In this document: one piece after another, positions 45,150-54,527 of the stretch | Layout of the letters: each line of letters opens with the position of its first letter | How positions within the stretch are numbered: position 1 is the first letter of the stretch | The notes under the pieces: generated by a model | What the model saw: only the letters and a program-made list of their open reading frames with translations | What the model was told of the DNA's origin: nothing | Database searches by the model: none | Made by a program: the position numbers and the translations under genes | DNA from: Tetramitus jugosus | Taxonomy: Eukaryota; Heterolobosea; Eutetramitea; Acrasida; Vahlkampfiidae | NCBI GenBank assembly: GCA_937625935.1 | Contig: OW569374.1 | Location: forward strand, 124,001-188,000 | Reading direction: 5' to 3' | Length of the DNA: 64,000 bases

Positions 45150-48110
45150 ATGAAAAAGAAATTCCAGTCCAGTGGTGGTGATGATCGAGATGATGTTGTT
45201 GAAGGTGGTATTTCACTTTGGCTGACAGCACTACTGATTGTTCACATGATTGGTATTCATTTCTTTACAAGTGGATTCCTGTTAACTCGGGTGCAGTTGG
45301 ATTCCAAGAGTCAGTGCACCGTGCTGCCAGCATCGCTACAACAAACTGTGAATGGCTCAAAAACGATGGACGATAAGAATTGTTGGATTCCACTGGCATC
45401 AAGTGCTCAAATGAAGCATAAGCGAGTGATTTTGTTTATTATTGATGCATTTCGGTTCGATTTTGTGTTTAAACAGGATTCGATGCCATTTCTGAATGGA
45501 TTGCTGTCGAAGCGGAGAGAAAGCCAACGTGAACAGTCCAATGCATATCCTTTATTATTCAAATTTGTGGCTGATGCGCCCACGACGACAAGCCAAAGAC
45601 TGAAAGCTTTAACAACTGGTAGTTTGCCCACTTTTATTGACGCAGGTAAAAACTTTGACTCGGATGCTGTTCAGGAAGACAATTGGGTTTATCAAATGGC
45701 GAAAAATAAGAGAAAGGTTGTTGCATTGGGTGATGATACTTGGAAGCACTTGTTTCCAACAGTAGACGCGTCGAGCCCGCTGTTTACGAGGGAGAGACTA
45801 TTTCCGTCATTTGATGTGTGGGATTTACACACTTTGGATGATTCAATATTACGATATTTGGGCGCTGAGTTGAATACGACAATGAGCGATGATGAACTAC
45901 AACAATTGTACCGATCATATGAGAGTATTGATAGAGGAGCACATGACTTTAATGAAACGGATTTCGGGAAATGGGACGTGCTAATTGCACACTTTTTAGG
46001 AGTTGATCATGCGGGTCATAGATATGGCGTTCATCACCAGGAGATGCACAATAAGTTAAAGCACATGGACTCCTTACTTCAAAATATTATTGAGAATCTG
46101 CCCGAAGACACTCTGTTGATGATGTTTGGTGATCATGGTATGGATGAAAATGGTGATCATGGAGGCGGAACTGACCAAGAGGTAAATTCTGCACTGTTCG
46201 TATACAGTAAACATGCAAGCCAGACAGCTGTAGATAATACGATTAAGGTATTCGACTCTTCCACAAACGAACAACTGAAGTACGTGGAGGAGCATGATAT
46301 TTCATTTCGAACAATCTCCCAGATTGACTTAGTACCAACACTCTCGTTTTTATTGGATGTTCCAATACCTTTCGGTAATCTAGGAACCATTATTCCAGAA
46401 GTATTTCAAAGCATATATGGAGAAAGGAACTCAATGACCTTCAATTTAGATCTAATCAGGACGAATAGCCACCAAGTTTGGTCGTATCTCACTGAGTATG
46501 CCACTACCGATTCAAGTTTATTGTCACTCGATCAAATATCTCAACTAAGAAGCCAACGAGAATCTGCCGATCAAGCATTCTCTCAAATAACTGAGCAGTC
46601 CTCCCCTTCAGAAGTATTCAACGCATTCAACAAGTATCATGATTTTTTACAAGAAGCATCACGCATATGCAGAGAACGGTGGGCTAGCTTTGATATGATG
46701 AATATGGCGCTAGGTATTGGATTGAGCTCATGTTCCACCATTGCAATCATTCTGCTTGCAATTGGAGTGAATGCAAAGCCGGCACAATTTTATGTTTATT
46801 TTTTCATATTTGAATCGATGATCTATTTTGCGATTAAGTTTGTAATCCAACCGAATAATTTAGTAACGTGGATTGGAACGTCTGGTGTATTCTTGCTCAA
46901 CAATATTGACATGATCAAGTCGTTCACGACCTTTAGTTACTTAACACTACATTTTTGGTCAATGAGCAAGAATCGAGATAATAGCCGAGAAACCGAACAT
47001 CGTTACAACCTCGTTCAAAGTGTGCAAATCTATTTGTCAATAATTATGGTTGTAGCTCTACTGGGATCAATATTTTCCAATAGTTATATTGTTTATGAGG
47101 ATCGAATAATTTTGTACTGCCTCCTGACGCAAGCCATTCTCTTTTTCATTGGAGAGAGAAGCAAGTACAAGCATCTACCATATCATATAATGTACATGTT
47201 AGCGATGAGGTATTCCTATCAGAAACTTCGTCTTCGAATTCATGGAACGCATCAAATTTTATCAGCAGTACCACAACCTTTCTCTATTAGTTCGACTGTT
47301 GTTGTTTCAATTGGAATTATTGGATGTGTTGGGTTTTCCGCCAGGAAGATGTCAACCACGATTAGAAAACTACTGGTGATGTATTATGTGGTATTGCTAG
47401 GAATCATCAGTAGTTACTGGTACTTAAATTACTATGACATAAGAACCGAAGGTGTGAACTTGCACTTGTTGCTCCCTCGTACGGTTTATTTATTGTCGTT
47501 CATATCGATATGCATCGGTTTGGTTATGGATGCAAAGCATGACACAGATATTTTGTTTCTGGTGGCCTCTATTCCATTCATTTTACTCAAGGGCCACTCG
47601 TACTTGGTAATTTGGTTGGCATTGTTTATTCAGATTAGTTGCTTTTCTGTGATCACAGAGCAGAGTCTTCGAGGTAGATCACTAGGAAGTACATGGCTGC
47701 GCATATTTCACTTGGCATTCTTCAGTCTACAGTACTTTTTTGCTCTAGGACAGCAGAACTCATTGAATACTATTCAATGGACAAGTGCCTTCGTGGGGAT
47801 CGATAATGCCCAATTATTCTTCTCGGGATTCCTAGTCATCCTTAATACCTTTAATACCAAAATTCTATTTACATTATCTCTGGCATCATTAACAAGAAAG
47901 GCAAGAAATGTGTTCGCGTTGTTCAGCGCATTGTTTTGTGCTATAGGCACTTTCACAATGTTTTGTGCATTCATTCAAAGGAGGCACCTTATGGTTTGGG
48001 CCATATTTGCTCCAAAGTTCATTTTTGATAACATCAGCACTGTGGTCATGTCCGTCATAACGATAGCAGTACTTCTGATTAAGAACAAAACAAAAAAGAA
48101 GATTGAATGA
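45150..48110 (+). CDS. PIGO: GPI ethanolamine phosphate transferase 3 (PIG-O)
   Basis: 986 residues from an ATG at 45150. An N-terminal TM is followed by FLLTRVQLDSKSQC and the alkaline-phosphatase-like catalytic domain: VILFIIDAFRFDFVF, TTTSQRLKALTTGSLPTFID, HFLGVDHAGHRYG, and MMFGDHGMDENGDHGGGTDQE with metal-binding Asp/His. From residue ~515 come about a dozen TM segments. PIG-O adds ethanolamine phosphate to the third mannose of GPI precursors in the ER. The full length matches the family (human ~1,089). Retroelement relics begin directly after the stop. Confidence 0.92.
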   Translation: MKKKFQSSGGDDRDDVVEGGISLWLTALLIVHMIGIHFFTSGFLLTRVQLDSKSQCTVLPASLQQTVNGSKTMDDKNCWIPLASSAQMKHKRVILFIIDAFRFDFVFKQDSMPFLNGLLSKRRESQREQSNAYPLLFKFVADAPTTTSQRLKALTTGSLPTFIDAGKNFDSDAVQEDNWVYQMAKNKRKVVALGDDTWKHLFPTVDASSPLFTRERLFPSFDVWDLHTLDDSILRYLGAELNTTMSDDELQQLYRSYESIDRGAHDFNETDFGKWDVLIAHFLGVDHAGHRYGVHHQEMHNKLKHMDSLLQNIIENLPEDTLLMMFGDHGMDENGDHGGGTDQEVNSALFVYSKHASQTAVDNTIKVFDSSTNEQLKYVEEHDISFRTISQIDLVPTLSFLLDVPIPFGNLGTIIPEVFQSIYGERNSMTFNLDLIRTNSHQVWSYLTEYATTDSSLLSLDQISQLRSQRESADQAFSQITEQSSPSEVFNAFNKYHDFLQEASRICRERWASFDMMNMALGIGLSSCSTIAIILLAIGVNAKPAQFYVYFFIFESMIYFAIKFVIQPNNLVTWIGTSGVFLLNNIDMIKSFTTFSYLTLHFWSMSKNRDNSRETEHRYNLVQSVQIYLSIIMVVALLGSIFSNSYIVYEDRIILYCLLTQAILFFIGERSKYKHLPYHIMYMLAMRYSYQKLRLRIHGTHQILSAVPQPFSISSTVVVSIGIIGCVGFSARKMSTTIRKLLVMYYVVLLGIISSYWYLNYYDIRTEGVNLHLLLPRTVYLLSFISICIGLVMDAKHDTDILFLVASIPFILLKGHSYLVIWLALFIQISCFSVITEQSLRGRSLGSTWLRIFHLAFFSLQYFFALGQQNSLNTIQWTSAFVGIDNAQLFFSGFLVILNTFNTKILFTLSLASLTRKARNVFALFSALFCAIGTFTMFCAFIQRRHLMVWAIFAPKFIFDNISTVVMSVITIAVLLIKNKTKKKIE

Positions 48111-48111
48111 A

Positions 48112-48365
48112 GGAAGCCAGACACACGTTTTCGGCTTGTCAGCTTCCCGTGTAGCGGCACACACTGCATAATGGCACGAAATTTTCAGCTTTTAAATTTA
48201 ACAACAACAAATAGTGCTCCGTTTCCGCAAACTTTTATTTTTCTTTTGTGTGAGAGCAGGCTTGCTCAATTGCCTTACATGATGTGGTGCTTGTCCAGTG
48301 GAGTCCCTCTTGCGAGTGTGGTCCACACAGCATAGCGTGGGTTCTCATACTCTCGAACATTTTTG
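48112..48365 (-). mobile_element. Two decayed ORF1 fragments of the retroelement family
   Basis: On the minus strand 48283-48365 reads EYENPRYAVWTTLARGTPLDK, against EYGNSRYAVWTTARKGTRPS in the intact ORF1 of copy B. 48120-48178 reads HYAVCAATREADKP, and its bases TTATGCAGTGTG...CACGG track the same ORF1 codons. Both are short and stop-terminated. Confidence 0.6.
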
Positions 48366-48384
48366 GGATTTCGCCTCATCTGGT

Positions 48385-48511
48385 TGTTTTTTTTTGATAC
48401 AACGCGCAGTTTCTCACTTTATTGTTTATCATTCTTTCCATTAGTTTCACTTAGCCATTGTGCCGCTCGAAGAGCGTCACTTGTCTTACCTTTCAGTAAC
48501 GCTCGAAGAGC
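48385..48511 (-). mobile_element. Solo 3' end of the retroelement (copy D), TSD-flanked
   Basis: 127 bp on the minus strand between 18-bp direct repeats GATTTCGCCTCATCTGGT (48367-48384, 48512-48529). It holds the two GCTC-GAA-GAGC hairpins, AATAAA, GTTGTATC and a poly(A) tail (T run at ~48386-48395). It is ~85% like 26741-26868 of copy A by eye. Its 5' end is 50 bp upstream of tRNA-Asn and the TSD ends 32 bp upstream. Confidence 0.8.
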
Positions 48512-48561
48512 GATTTCGCCTCATCTGGTAAAAAATACTGGATATGATCTAAAAATGTAAT

Positions 48562-48634
48562 CCTCCATGGCTCAGTTGGTAGAGCGTCAGGCTGTTAACC
48601 TGCAGGTCGTTGGTTCGAGCCCAACTGGAGGAGA
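48562..48634 (+). tRNA. tRNA-Asn (GTT)
   Basis: Acceptor TCCTCCA pairs with TGGAGGA, discriminator G at 48634. D arm GCTC-AGTTGGTA-GAGC, anticodon loop CTGTTAA (anticodon GTT), T arm GTTGG-TTCGAGC-CCAAC. A and B boxes (TGGCTCAGTTGG; GGTTCGAGCCC) are intact and no intron is present. The outermost anticodon-stem pair is a T-C mismatch. A TTTT terminator is at 48641-48644. Confidence 0.97.
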
Positions 48635-48648
48635 TCACCTTTTGGAGT

Positions 48649-49611
48649 TTACAAGAACTGTTGCAATAACTTTACTGTTTGGCAGTGGGCATCGATTACC
48701 TGATCCATGGTGTTTCGCTTTGGATAACCGCCACCCATGGTGACAACAATTGGTACTTGATTGGTCTTGGCGAATTGATACACCATCATATCTCTTTGTT
48801 TCAATCCCTCGAGCGTCAACTTGAGCCTACCTAATCGGTCATTCTGCAACGGATCCACTCCTGCTTGATAGAAGATGACGTCAGGATAGGAGAATCCAGT
48901 CCTTTGCTGAAATCGTCCAAGTAACATTTGTAATGAAGATCTCAATTGTTCGAGATACTCCACATCCTCCATACCATCTGCCAGAGAGATATCCATAGAG
49001 CTGGAAGGTTTGAACAATGGAAAGTTTGTTGCACTGTGCATGGAGAATGTAAAAGCATGATCTTCTAACCGACCATTGTTCGAGTTCAGATATTGGCAAA
49101 TTGTGGCAGTTCCATCTCCCTGATGAACATCTAGATCTATGACCAAGTAGTTACGAACTAGTCCCTCTCTGCAAAGTGTTTCCGCAGCAATGACAATATC
49201 ATTGAAGACACAGTATCCACTACCATAGTTGAAATGGGCATGGTGACTCCCACCAGCCAAGCAAGCACTCTGTTTTGGTTCATCTTCTTCAAACAACGAT
49301 AGAGCAGCATCGACCGTAGCTCCATTGAACATCAGGGTGCTCTCCACTAAGGTTCTACTCCATTGTAGGCCAATCCTTCGCATAATCTTTTCATCCAGTG
49401 TACCATCCAGAAATTGGTTCACGTAGATCTCATCATGTGCATAGCACAGGCGAGTGTGAGAAACAGGGGTTGGACATCTGAAATCGAACATGACCTCACC
49501 TGGATCTATCTGACGCAAACGATCTGGGATCAGTGACCATTTCTCGTACTTACCTGCGGTTTCAGGAACTACAAACAAGGGAGATGTGAAGCATGACAGT
49601 CTTCTCTTCAT
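48649..49611 (-). CDS. Class IV histone deacetylase-like (HDAC11-type)
   Basis: 320 residues from the ATG at 49611, the first in this frame (the frame opens upstream only at TTG after a TAA). Deacetylase motifs: CYAHDEIYVNQFL, LAGGSHHAHFNYGSGYCVFND, LVIDLDVHQGDGTATI with the zinc Asp/His ligands, FYQAGVDPLQNDRLGRLKLT, and VVTMGGGYPK. The lack of the class I C-terminal tail and the HQGDGT-AGVDPLxxDRLGxLxLT pattern point to class IV/HDAC11-like enzymes, now known to act on acyl-lysine including long-chain acyl groups. The stop lies only ~15 bp from the 3' end of the tRNA gene. Confidence 0.88.
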   Translation of the reverse strand: MKRRLSCFTSPLFVVPETAGKYEKWSLIPDRLRQIDPGEVMFDFRCPTPVSHTRLCYAHDEIYVNQFLDGTLDEKIMRRIGLQWSRTLVESTLMFNGATVDAALSLFEEDEPKQSACLAGGSHHAHFNYGSGYCVFNDIVIAAETLCREGLVRNYLVIDLDVHQGDGTATICQYLNSNNGRLEDHAFTFSMHSATNFPLFKPSSSMDISLADGMEDVEYLEQLRSSLQMLLGRFQQRTGFSYPDVIFYQAGVDPLQNDRLGRLKLTLEGLKQRDMMVYQFAKTNQVPIVVTMGGGYPKRNTMDQVIDAHCQTVKLLQQFL

Positions 49612-49710
49612 ATATGATGATGCAGATGGGAATAATCGCAAGATGGAAATGATTTTGTTGTTGTCTGTTGAACAGTGCAGGAACAATTCCGTTTTGTGGC
49701 ATTTTTAGAT

Positions 49711-51903
49711 TTATGAGTCTTGTTGGAACTTGGACACTAAGAAGCGCATGGAAATGGCATCTAGAGGAGACTTCAATTCACGCCACAACGCTTCCATTCT
49801 CTTCAGGTTATCCTTATTCCTCTCACTCTCAATATCTCGGCCTGATATGCACTGTTTTGCGTTGGGTCCACTTCGGAACGTCCATATGAGAGAGGACATT
49901 TTGTCAGAAACATCTTGCTCGTAAGCCAGCACTTGTGTCATATCGCCTCTGGATTTGTCTGTTAGAGTAATATTGAAGTGATCTCGCATGAATTCTTGGC
50001 ACTTGTCATGAATGAACCAATCACTGGCAAATAATTTAGTAACGATTGGAAAACAGTGCATGTCGACAGCTTTCAGTAACAAATCACTCTTCTGTAAGCT
50101 ACCAACTGATTCGAAAGATAAAACAGGTTTGGAGTGTCTACTGTATGCATGTAGTAAAAATCTCATCCATGGAGAAAGTCTATCGAAAGAAGCTTGGGGA
50201 ATCATATTGCTAATATCGATACCACATATGTGGGGAAGAGTGTCCATATTGGGATAAAATTCTGAGAGCCCTTCTGGCATTTGGAACATCTTGTGATTAA
50301 TGAAACGACGAGCCCAGATATTAGCATGATTGCGAAGCATGACTGCATCTACTGGCATTCCTCCAAAAGCTAGTCTCGAAAGAAGAGCTTTAATAAGGGA
50401 GGCTTCGAGAGGATGAAGGTTCGACAATGTTTGTTGGTTGATGACTTTCGATACATCTTGTTCTTTCAGTTCTCTTCTTTCCTTCCATTCGAAATCTCTC
50501 CATTCGCAAGAAGCAATTTCATACACAAACTGAAGACAGTAGTTAACATCATTTAACGAAGGCTTATATCCTTTTGAACAAGCCATCATCAACCATATGA
50601 TTACAGGATAACCAGGATGCAATAAACTATCTTCGCACATAACTACAGGTATTCTTCGAATGAATTCAGTGAAATCAGATAGCATCAGTTCCTTCGCAGC
50701 TCGGACAGCCGAATCAGGTCTACACATACGAACACTCTTTTGGATCAAACTTTTCAGAAATGATGCTGAAAATGTCGTAGAGGGACCCTCTGATGCCCAA
50801 GAGACAACCCTGTTCGGAGATGATGAACTAAGATCCAAGTGTATGGGAAACTTGATTTTGGTGTCATTGTTTTTAAGTCGAACAGGACAATCAGCATTCC
50901 ACTGGTATTGATTTAGAAGTGGATCAATCTGATCCGAAGAAACATCTTCTGCATCCCCCATCAAACATTGATCCAATACAGAGGCAATTGTTTGCTTGTC
51001 ATTGTCAACAATGTTTGCACCCAACAAATGTTGCTTTGCAGTTTTGAATGACGATAAACTGAAATCGGAATCCATGGTGTCGTTAGTGTTCTGAGTGTTC
51101 ATTCGCATCTTACTCATATCGACCCTAATCTTCTCGAAGGAATCTATTGTATGACCTGAGAACTCTTGAGCATCTTTCATCACCTTATCAAATCCATAAT
51201 ACTGTACATCACCATGTCGGATCAGTCCTTCACTTTCAATCTTGCTTGATTTCACACTCATATCCGTAAGTTTCTTTTGTACAACACGCTTCACAAAGAA
51301 AGAAGTGAGAGCTTGTTCATTGTGCCAATTCCACGAATAAATGCCTGTATTGACATGACAAAGGTCATGCGAACGATCCACAAACGAAAACTGCAACAAA
51401 AATTGTTCATCTGCAGCTTTGTTCACGGAACACGGAAAACTTGAAGGAATGGAGCTCATAATCCGTTCATTCGTCTCTTCACTCTTCAGCTTCCCACCTT
51501 CTTGCTTGACACCACAAGAAGAAGCATCATCAGACACCAAAGAGTTAAGCTCAACAAATGATTGTGCTTGACTCAACAGCTCACACTCCTCAAAATGCAC
51601 ATCAAATGTTTGCAAGTAAACACTCTTGGCGCACAGTGGACATTGCACGTAGTTAGAACCGCTCTCGGTTACACTCGGATAGATGGAGTTCTTCTTTGTT
51701 TCTTTCCTCCTTTTGGTTGGAGTGGTTGTTTGCTTAGTAGTCTTGACTTTCTTCGAAACAGGTTGACCAGTGAGTGTCTGTTGTCTCTTCATTTTTCCTA
51801 GTCCTGCGTGTGCACTGTTGTCTGAACATTGCTTGAAGAAACATATTTTGACGCTTCCAGAATTTTGGTGAACTGTAACGGACACTTCAAATAGTCCATT
51901 CAT
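49711..51903 (-). CDS. UBZ4-type zinc-finger protein with clamp-loader-collar-like region
   Basis: 730 residues from the ATG at 51903 (TTG upstream). A Lys-rich nuclear-type N-terminus leads to a UBZ4 finger at residues ~85-108: CPLCAKSVYLQTFDVHFEEC (C-x2-C...H-x3-C). A middle part (about 50,780-50,560 on the map) reads FLKSLIQKSVRMCRPDSAVR and FTEFIRRIPVVMCEDSLLHP, like the helical collar after the AAA domain in MgsA/WRNIP1, but no Walker ATPase motifs are present. UBZ4 domains bind ubiquitin in DNA-repair proteins (RAD18, WRNIP1). A repair role is inferred; no orthologue is recognised. Confidence 0.65.
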   Translation of the reverse strand: MNGLFEVSVTVHQNSGSVKICFFKQCSDNSAHAGLGKMKRQQTLTGQPVSKKVKTTKQTTTPTKRRKETKKNSIYPSVTESGSNYVQCPLCAKSVYLQTFDVHFEECELLSQAQSFVELNSLVSDDASSCGVKQEGGKLKSEETNERIMSSIPSSFPCSVNKAADEQFLLQFSFVDRSHDLCHVNTGIYSWNWHNEQALTSFFVKRVVQKKLTDMSVKSSKIESEGLIRHGDVQYYGFDKVMKDAQEFSGHTIDSFEKIRVDMSKMRMNTQNTNDTMDSDFSLSSFKTAKQHLLGANIVDNDKQTIASVLDQCLMGDAEDVSSDQIDPLLNQYQWNADCPVRLKNNDTKIKFPIHLDLSSSSPNRVVSWASEGPSTTFSASFLKSLIQKSVRMCRPDSAVRAAKELMLSDFTEFIRRIPVVMCEDSLLHPGYPVIIWLMMACSKGYKPSLNDVNYCLQFVYEIASCEWRDFEWKERRELKEQDVSKVINQQTLSNLHPLEASLIKALLSRLAFGGMPVDAVMLRNHANIWARRFINHKMFQMPEGLSEFYPNMDTLPHICGIDISNMIPQASFDRLSPWMRFLLHAYSRHSKPVLSFESVGSLQKSDLLLKAVDMHCFPIVTKLFASDWFIHDKCQEFMRDHFNITLTDKSRGDMTQVLAYEQDVSDKMSSLIWTFRSGPNAKQCISGRDIESERNKDNLKRMEALWRELKSPLDAISMRFLVSKFQQDS

Positions 51904-51964
51904 TGAATCCGTCAACGCCAAATACAGGTGGTTTACGATTAAGTTATTACAAGCTCCAGTTTTA

Positions 51965-53494
51965 TTAAGCAGATGTTGCTGCGTGCTTTTTAAGAAGCAA
52001 ATATTCTTTCTTAATCTTGGTTGTTACTAAGGTTTCCACAATAGGTTCATGTGTCTGTGGGTTGATATGAGATGGGAATTCGAATCGATAGGTCTGCAAG
52101 ATCCTGGACACAACAGCCATGATCTCCATCATAGCAAATTGTTTTCCAACACAGGTTCTAGCACCATAGCTGAATGTTAGGAAAGTAGAAGGGTCATATT
52201 TCTCATTGAAACGCTCTGGCTTGAAAATGTGAGGTTCCTTCCAGTCCTCCTCATTCATGTGAGCAATATATGTATTCACCAATATGTTTGTTCCTTTAGG
52301 AATTTTGTAGCCCCCCAACTTATCTGCCACTGCTGCTACCTTTGGTACTGCAACTATAGGACTATGCATCCTTAAGCACTCATAAATGCAGTTATGAAGA
52401 TATGGCAACGAAGCACGATCATCATATGTGAAGCTTCTTCCCTTTAGTACCCTATCAAGTTCCTCGATACACTTCATCTGAACATCAGGATTCTTCGCCA
52501 GGTCACAGAATAGATGTCCCATGACAGTTGCTGATGTCTCATGACCTGCAAACAAAAATATGAAGGCATCCGCTAACATCTCTTGGTCTGTCAGTTTGGA
52601 TTTTCCTTCACCCAATTCATTTGACTTCAATAAAAGACTGATCAGATCTGATCGCTCTTCATAACCATATGTCTTTCTTTGATTCAAGAGTTCGAGGAGA
52701 TAGTTCTCAACTGCTGTCTTCGCACTCCAAATTGGAGGACACCAGCTGATCACGGAAGGAGGAAGGATTGACCACAACACCACTGCCCAGGTGCTGGTGG
52801 TTGCTAGAGCGCGGTAAAAGGACATGGCTTGCTTTGACTCATCCAATTTAATCAGGTTGAGGTCCTTTGTTGGACCGTCTTTAAACACACCCAAATCAAC
52901 ACCAAAGTTTGATTTGCCAATAATGTCCATTGTCACATCAGTTAGATCGCTGTTCACCTCCATAGCTTTGTTATCATCTTTGTTAAATATTCGTTCCAAC
53001 AAAAGATCAGCGGATTGAATAGAGACCGACACTAAGTATTTCAACATATTGGGAAGGAAAGCTGGCTCGACAACCTTGTGATGTCTTTGATGCTCGTATC
53101 CACCAGCTACAGTCACAATGTTAGGGCCATACATAGTGAGACCGGAATACAAAGTAGTTGGCTTGTAGTAGTTCTCCTTGTTATGGATCATGACCTTCTT
53201 GGCTACTTCCTTGCTGTTGACAAATACATATGTTGACAACCCAGAAGTGACTTTGAACACTTTTTCTTTTCTGAATAGAGAGCTCAATTCAACCATGGTC
53301 TTAAAGTTTCCTCGAAAGAGATAAGGGCCAAAGAATGGAATAGGGAAAGCAAAAGGTGATTCAGGAAGAATTTGGCAGACACCAGGAATGTGCTTATATT
53401 TGGCACATTGCTTATAGTACTTGTAGAAGTACGGCAAAAGGCTGATTGCTATGACTACAGCAGCTTTGAGTATCAGTTCAATAATATCACTCAT
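51965..53494 (-). CDS. Cytochrome P450
   Basis: 509 residues from an ATG at 53494. An N-terminal TM anchor precedes a Pro-rich hinge. P450 hallmarks: I-helix FLFAGHETSATVMG, ExxR in YECLRMHSP, PERF in FKPERFNE, and the heme loop FSYGARTCVGKQFA with the thiolate Cys. It is a typical microsomal class monooxygenase, full length. The C-terminal AATSA tail carries no known signal. The substrate and CYP family cannot be assigned from the motifs. Confidence 0.95.
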   Translation of the reverse strand: MSDIIELILKAAVVIAISLLPYFYKYYKQCAKYKHIPGVCQILPESPFAFPIPFFGPYLFRGNFKTMVELSSLFRKEKVFKVTSGLSTYVFVNSKEVAKKVMIHNKENYYKPTTLYSGLTMYGPNIVTVAGGYEHQRHHKVVEPAFLPNMLKYLVSVSIQSADLLLERIFNKDDNKAMEVNSDLTDVTMDIIGKSNFGVDLGVFKDGPTKDLNLIKLDESKQAMSFYRALATTSTWAVVLWSILPPSVISWCPPIWSAKTAVENYLLELLNQRKTYGYEERSDLISLLLKSNELGEGKSKLTDQEMLADAFIFLFAGHETSATVMGHLFCDLAKNPDVQMKCIEELDRVLKGRSFTYDDRASLPYLHNCIYECLRMHSPIVAVPKVAAVADKLGGYKIPKGTNILVNTYIAHMNEEDWKEPHIFKPERFNEKYDPSTFLTFSYGARTCVGKQFAMMEIMAVVSRILQTYRFEFPSHINPQTHEPIVETLVTTKIKKEYLLLKKHAATSA

Positions 53495-53906
53495 GTTCTT
53501 TGTTGTTATAGTAGATTACAGTTGTTATGGTTTGTTGTTGTCCTTTGATTGTTTAGAAATAATTGACTAAAATTCACTCAATTTTAAATGTCTCGTGAGC
53601 TTTGCGGGATCCTTCCTGAATTGAAGGATGTCTTCCTGCATTTCGTGAAAACCGAAGCGGAATATTTTTCGTTTCCGTAAATTTCTCGAGTTCGCTGTGT
53701 ATCCTGAAGTTCCATTTTTTTCTGGTAGACTGAAAGGCGGGAGCGATCGACTGTAGTTTGATATGTTGAGTGATGGTTTGTTCTTCATTCTGCATGGTGA
53801 TGGGTTTTGTTGTTGTGGCCATCTCGTTCGATTTTGATCCAAATCCCAAACTCGAAACTGGTGATCAACATCAAAAAAAATACAGGAAACAACAACAAAC
53901 AAAATC
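53495..53906. promoter_or_regulatory. Divergent spacer between P450 and cupin genes
   Basis: 412 bp separating two divergent ATGs (53494 and 53907). Minus-strand open frames here lack domains. No specific motif is recognised. Confidence 0.4.
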
Positions 53907-54326
53907 ATGTCTTCTACATTGCCTCACAGACGTATTATTCGATTGCCTTACACGCACAGCACTGCTGGTGAATACACACCATCCAACATTGTTCAAGGAA
54001 CACCAAAAGCAATGACAAACAACATGCACACGGATCCTTTCTCTGGCAGGTTCCATACTGGTGTTTGGGCAAGCTCTCCTGGTAAATGGAGCTTTGAACA
54101 AACTGACTCTGAAGAGTTTTGCATTTTGGTCGAGGGAAAGGCACGGTTGACTGGAATCGACGGAGTTTCTGAGACTTTTCAAGCAGGAGATGCTCTGATC
54201 ATTCCATTGGGCTTTAAGGGCACGTGGGAAACTTTGGAGCCATTGAGAAAGTTTTATGCTGTTTGTGAGCGCAGAGAAGAAGACACCAAGACAAATGACA
54301 AGCAACAACTGAACTCAAAATTGTAA
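53907..54326 (+). CDS. Cupin-domain protein (cupin_3/DUF861-like)
   Basis: 139 residues from an ATG at 53907. A single small cupin: FHTGVWASSPGKWSFEQTDSEEFCILVEGKARLTG, then FQAGDALIIPLGFKGTWETLEPLRKFYAVCE. The pattern W-x5-(E)EFC-x-ILxG and GDxxxIPxGFxGTWxxxExxRKxY is that of the (S)-ureidoglycine/EutQ-like cupin_3 group. The function is unknown. It diverges from the P450 gene across ~410 bp (53495-53906), where no other gene is supported although two minus-strand frames (53567-53908) are open. Confidence 0.8.
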   Translation: MSSTLPHRRIIRLPYTHSTAGEYTPSNIVQGTPKAMTNNMHTDPFSGRFHTGVWASSPGKWSFEQTDSEEFCILVEGKARLTGIDGVSETFQAGDALIIPLGFKGTWETLEPLRKFYAVCERREEDTKTNDKQQLNSKL

Positions 54327-54497
54327 ATTAAAACACTCAATTTGCTGTCTCCATGCACGTTATCTTTCGCTCGGGTCCAATCCTAAACTCGCTTGCAAGC
54401 AGAAGTGGAAGATTGAACCTTGTCAAGGATTGTTGTTTATTCCTATTTTTAGAGTGGAGATTCTTGCACAAAAAGCACAACCAAAAAACAACAACAA

Positions 54498-54527
54498 ATG
54501 CTTCTGAAGCATGGACAATGTGAGTGA
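54498..54527 (+). promoter_or_regulatory. Upstream ORF overlapping the F-box/TM start
   Basis: ATG at 54498 opens nine codons ending in TGA at 54525-54527, in a different frame and overlapping the main ATG at 54511. An uORF of this kind usually reduces initiation at the main start. Confidence 0.4.
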
